A DNA stretch of 22,953 nt from Paracoccaceae bacterium (GTDB lineage: Bacteria; Pseudomonadota; Alphaproteobacteria; Rhodobacterales; Rhodobacteraceae), in assembly GCA_003565055.1 (NCBI GenBank), contig PXDM01000546.1:1-22953 (forward strand), read 5' to 3'. Both the position numbers and the translations under genes were made by a program. Under the pieces are notes generated by a model. The model made no database searches. It was given only the letters and a program-made list of their open reading frames with translations, and had not been told where the DNA came from. This document shows, piece by piece, positions 20,959 through 22,953 of the stretch (within the stretch, counting starts at the first letter, position 1; the number at the start of each line of letters is the position of its first letter).

Positions 20959-22260
20959 TCACATGAAACGGTTGACGAGGTTCTCCAGCCGCTCCTGTTT
21001 GCCAGAGCGCGGCTGCGGGTCAACCCCCCGCGCGAGCACATCTGCCGTGATCTGCGCCAGATCACTGCGCAACATCGCCTGCGCCTCAGGTCGGTCCCAG
21101 CCCGCATAACGCGCCCCGCGCGCCGCTTCCAGACGCCCGTCTTCGAGCATCGCCGCCGCCGCCCGGAAGCCGCGCGCGCAGACATCCATCGCGCCTGCAT
21201 GCGCCGCGATCAGGTCTTCCGCATCGAGCGACTGGCGCCGCAGCTTGGCGTCAAAATTCGTGCCGCCCGTGGTGAAGCCGCCCGCGCGCAGGATCTCGTA
21301 ATAGGCCATGGCGACTTCGGGCGTGTTGTTGGGGAACTGGTCGGTGTCCCAGCCCGACTGATAGTCATTGCGGTTCATGTCGATGGAGCCGAAGACGCCC
21401 AGCGCCGCCGCCGTTGCGATCTCATGCTCGAAACTGTGGCCCGCAAGGATCGCATGGCCTTGTTCGAGGTTCAGCTTGACCTCACCCTCCAGCCCGAAAC
21501 GCTGCAGGAAGCCGTAAACCGTGGCCGCATCGTAATCGTATTGATGCTTGGTCGGTTCCTGCGGCTTCGGCTCGATCAGGATCGTGCCCTTGAAGCCGAT
21601 CTTGTGCTTGTAGTCGACCACCATCGACAGGAAGCGCCCCATATGGTCGAGCTCCTGTTTCATATCGGTGTTCAGCAGCGTCTCATACCCTTCGCGCCCG
21701 CCCCAGAGGACGTAATTCTCACCGCCCAGACGATGCGTCGCGTCCATGCAGGTCTTGACCGTTGCGGCCGAAAACGCAAACACCTCCGGGTCCGGGTTGG
21801 TCGCGGCACCGGCCATGAAGCGGCGATGACTGAAGAGATTGGCGGTGCCCCACAAGAGCTTCGGCCCGCCCGCCGCCATTTTCTCGGCGAAATACTCGGT
21901 CATTTCTTCGAGATTGCGAGTGTTTTCCGCGAAATTCGCGCCTTCGGGGCGCATATCGGCGTCGTGGAAGCAGAAGAACGGGGCGTTCAGGATGCGGAAC
22001 ATCTCGAAGGCCACATCGGCTTTCATTTTCGCGTGCTCCATCGTGTCGCCAAACCACGGACGTAGAAAGGTCTGCCCGCCAAACGGGTCGCCACCGGGCC
22101 AGGCGAAGCTGTGCCAGTAACAGATGGCGAAGCGCAGATGATCCTCCATCCGCCGCCCGAGAATGATCTCATCGGGGTTGTAATGGCGGAAGGCGAAGTC
22201 AGTGTCGCTATCAGGCCCCTGATAGGTGAGCGTGGGGATGCCTGCGAAAAAATCGGTCAT
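20959..22260 (-). CDS. xylA: Xylose isomerase
   Basis: A 433-aa cytosolic enzyme interconverting D-xylose and D-xylulose with divalent metals. Motifs: SFAWPGGDPFGGQTF (51-65), catalytic His99 and Asp102 in FHDADM, Glu230 and Lys232 in LIEPKPQEPTKHQYD, Glu266 and His269 in NLEQGHAILAGHSFEHE, and metal aspartates in GSIDMNRND and GWDTDQFP (303-310). Length and motif order are normal for class II xylose isomerases. Its ATG overlaps the xylulokinase stop by four bases (ATGA, 22260-22257), so kinase and isomerase are translationally coupled. No xylose regulator or transporter is in the window; these may lie beyond its right edge. Confidence 0.96.
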   Translation of the reverse strand: MTDFFAGIPTLTYQGPDSDTDFAFRHYNPDEIILGRRMEDHLRFAICYWHSFAWPGGDPFGGQTFLRPWFGDTMEHAKMKADVAFEMFRILNAPFFCFHDADMRPEGANFAENTRNLEEMTEYFAEKMAAGGPKLLWGTANLFSHRRFMAGAATNPDPEVFAFSAATVKTCMDATHRLGGENYVLWGGREGYETLLNTDMKQELDHMGRFLSMVVDYKHKIGFKGTILIEPKPQEPTKHQYDYDAATVYGFLQRFGLEGEVKLNLEQGHAILAGHSFEHEIATAAALGVFGSIDMNRNDYQSGWDTDQFPNNTPEVAMAYYEILRAGGFTTGGTNFDAKLRRQSLDAEDLIAAHAGAMDVCARGFRAAAAMLEDGRLEAARGARYAGWDRPEAQAMLRSDLAQITADVLARGVDPQPRSGKQERLENLVNRFM

Positions 22261-22953
22261 GTCAGATCCTTAATGGCTATTTGTGCGGCCTTGAAGCGCG
22301 CATGTGTGTCTGTGAAAGCTTGGGTCAGGCCCGGCTCCAGGGCGATTTCGCGCGCGATGGGCGGCAGCGGCATGGCCTCGGCACCTGTGCCGGTCGCGGC
22401 CATCAGCCCAAGCCGCGCCGCGCCGAGTGCCGCGCCATAATCGCCCGCTACGGGCACCAGCACCGGCAGGTCCATCGCGGTCGCCAGAGCCGAGAGCCAA
22501 TAGTCCGAGCGCGCGCCCCCGCCTGCGGCGATCAGCGTCTGGAGCCGCGTGCCGGTCGCGGCGAGCGCGTCCTGACAATCCTTCAGCGCGAAGACCACGC
22601 CTTCAAGCACCGCGCGGGTCGCGGCGTCGCGGTCGGTCGCGTGCTCCAGCCCGATAAAGGCCCCGCGAATGCTGGCGGAATTGAGCGGCGTGCGCTCGCC
22701 GCCCAGATAAGGCAGGAAGAGCGCGCGACCGGGGGCTTGCAACGGCCCCAGATCCGCCGTCAGCGCGGCAGGCGTGACACCTGCAAGCCGCGCGAACCAG
22801 TTGAGCGCATCAGTCGCGGCAAGGATGACCCCCATCTGATGCCATGTGCCGGGAAGCGCGTGGCAGAATGTATGCACTGCCGTCTCCGGCGCAGGCGCAT
22901 AGCCATCGGTCGCGGCGAAAAGCACGCCGGACGTCCCGAGGCTCACAAACCCC
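22257..22953 (-). CDS. xylB: Xylulokinase, C-terminal part (cut by window edge)
   Basis: The visible 232 codons are the C-terminal half of a FGGY-family sugar kinase, which phosphorylates D-xylulose to feed the pentose phosphate pathway. The second ATPase-fold domain is seen in VSLGTSGVLFAA, HTFCHALPGTWHQMGVIL and LPYLGGERTPLNSASIRGAF, followed by the AAGGGARSDYW adenosine-binding loop and a GAALGAARLG helix. The frame stays open to the window edge, so the true start lies beyond 22953; the GTG at 22946 is internal. It precedes xylA with a four-base overlap, which supports the xylulokinase assignment over other FGGY kinases. Confidence 0.9.
   Translation of the reverse strand, partial: GFVSLGTSGVLFAATDGYAPAPETAVHTFCHALPGTWHQMGVILAATDALNWFARLAGVTPAALTADLGPLQAPGRALFLPYLGGERTPLNSASIRGAFIGLEHATDRDAATRAVLEGVVFALKDCQDALAATGTRLQTLIAAGGGARSDYWLSALATAMDLPVLVPVAGDYGAALGAARLGLMAATGTGAEAMPLPPIAREIALEPGLTQAFTDTHARFKAAQIAIKDLT

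Overview
The window reads as chromosomal DNA of a GC-rich alphaproteobacterium, most likely of the Rhodobacterales (Rhodobacter/Roseobacter relatives). This rests on the codon bias, the overall protein family set, two copies of the GC-hairpin plus 'GAGTATTT/GAGGATATTT...GATGAATG' intergenic element that I associate with this order, and a classical cobalamin riboswitch. Taxonomy is inference from sequence style only. No rRNA, tRNA, transposase, phage gene or CRISPR array is visible. The window is a series of compact catabolic and transport operons, most with their own regulator.

Layout: (1) 20-2649: end of a peptide-type ABC transporter operon (DppD-like ATPase), a convergent Asp/Glu/hydantoin racemase, and a divergent GntR/FCD regulator with a TTGTCGACAA palindrome between them. 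(2) 2677-5230: an exported DUF1501/DUF1800 gene pair on the minus strand. (3) 5324-6135: a cobalamin riboswitch on the minus strand, followed by a structured leader, an unrecognised 100-aa gene, a 24-aa hydrophobic mini-protein and a hairpin terminator. (4) 6356-11213: a minus-strand operon encoding an arylsulfotransferase-like beta-propeller protein and a sulfonate/nitrate-type ABC importer (permease, ATPase, binding protein). It is divergent from a LacI-family regulator, and two AAAACGTTTT palindromes 41 bp apart overlap both predicted promoters. (5) 11237-20052: an RpiR-family regulator divergent from an N-formylglutamate amidohydrolase-like gene, a three-gene TRAP transporter, a glutamine-synthetase-like ligase, an aldehyde dehydrogenase and an iron-type alcohol dehydrogenase. 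(6) 20395-22953: minus-strand xylB (partial), xylA and a small thioredoxin-fold protein.

The most interesting unit is region 5. A ligase of the gamma-glutamyl-amide type, an alcohol dehydrogenase, an aldehyde dehydrogenase and an amide hydrolase together match what is needed to activate an amino alcohol with glutamate, oxidise alcohol to aldehyde to acid, and release the amino acid. The TRAP binding protein appears to lack the arginine that usually pairs with carboxylates, which would fit a non-acid substrate. This is a pathway hypothesis, not a demonstrated function. The second candidate is the B12-riboswitch operon in region 3, whose two small proteins I cannot assign. The third is the LacI-controlled arylsulfotransferase-like protein translationally coupled to an SsuABC/TauABC-like importer.
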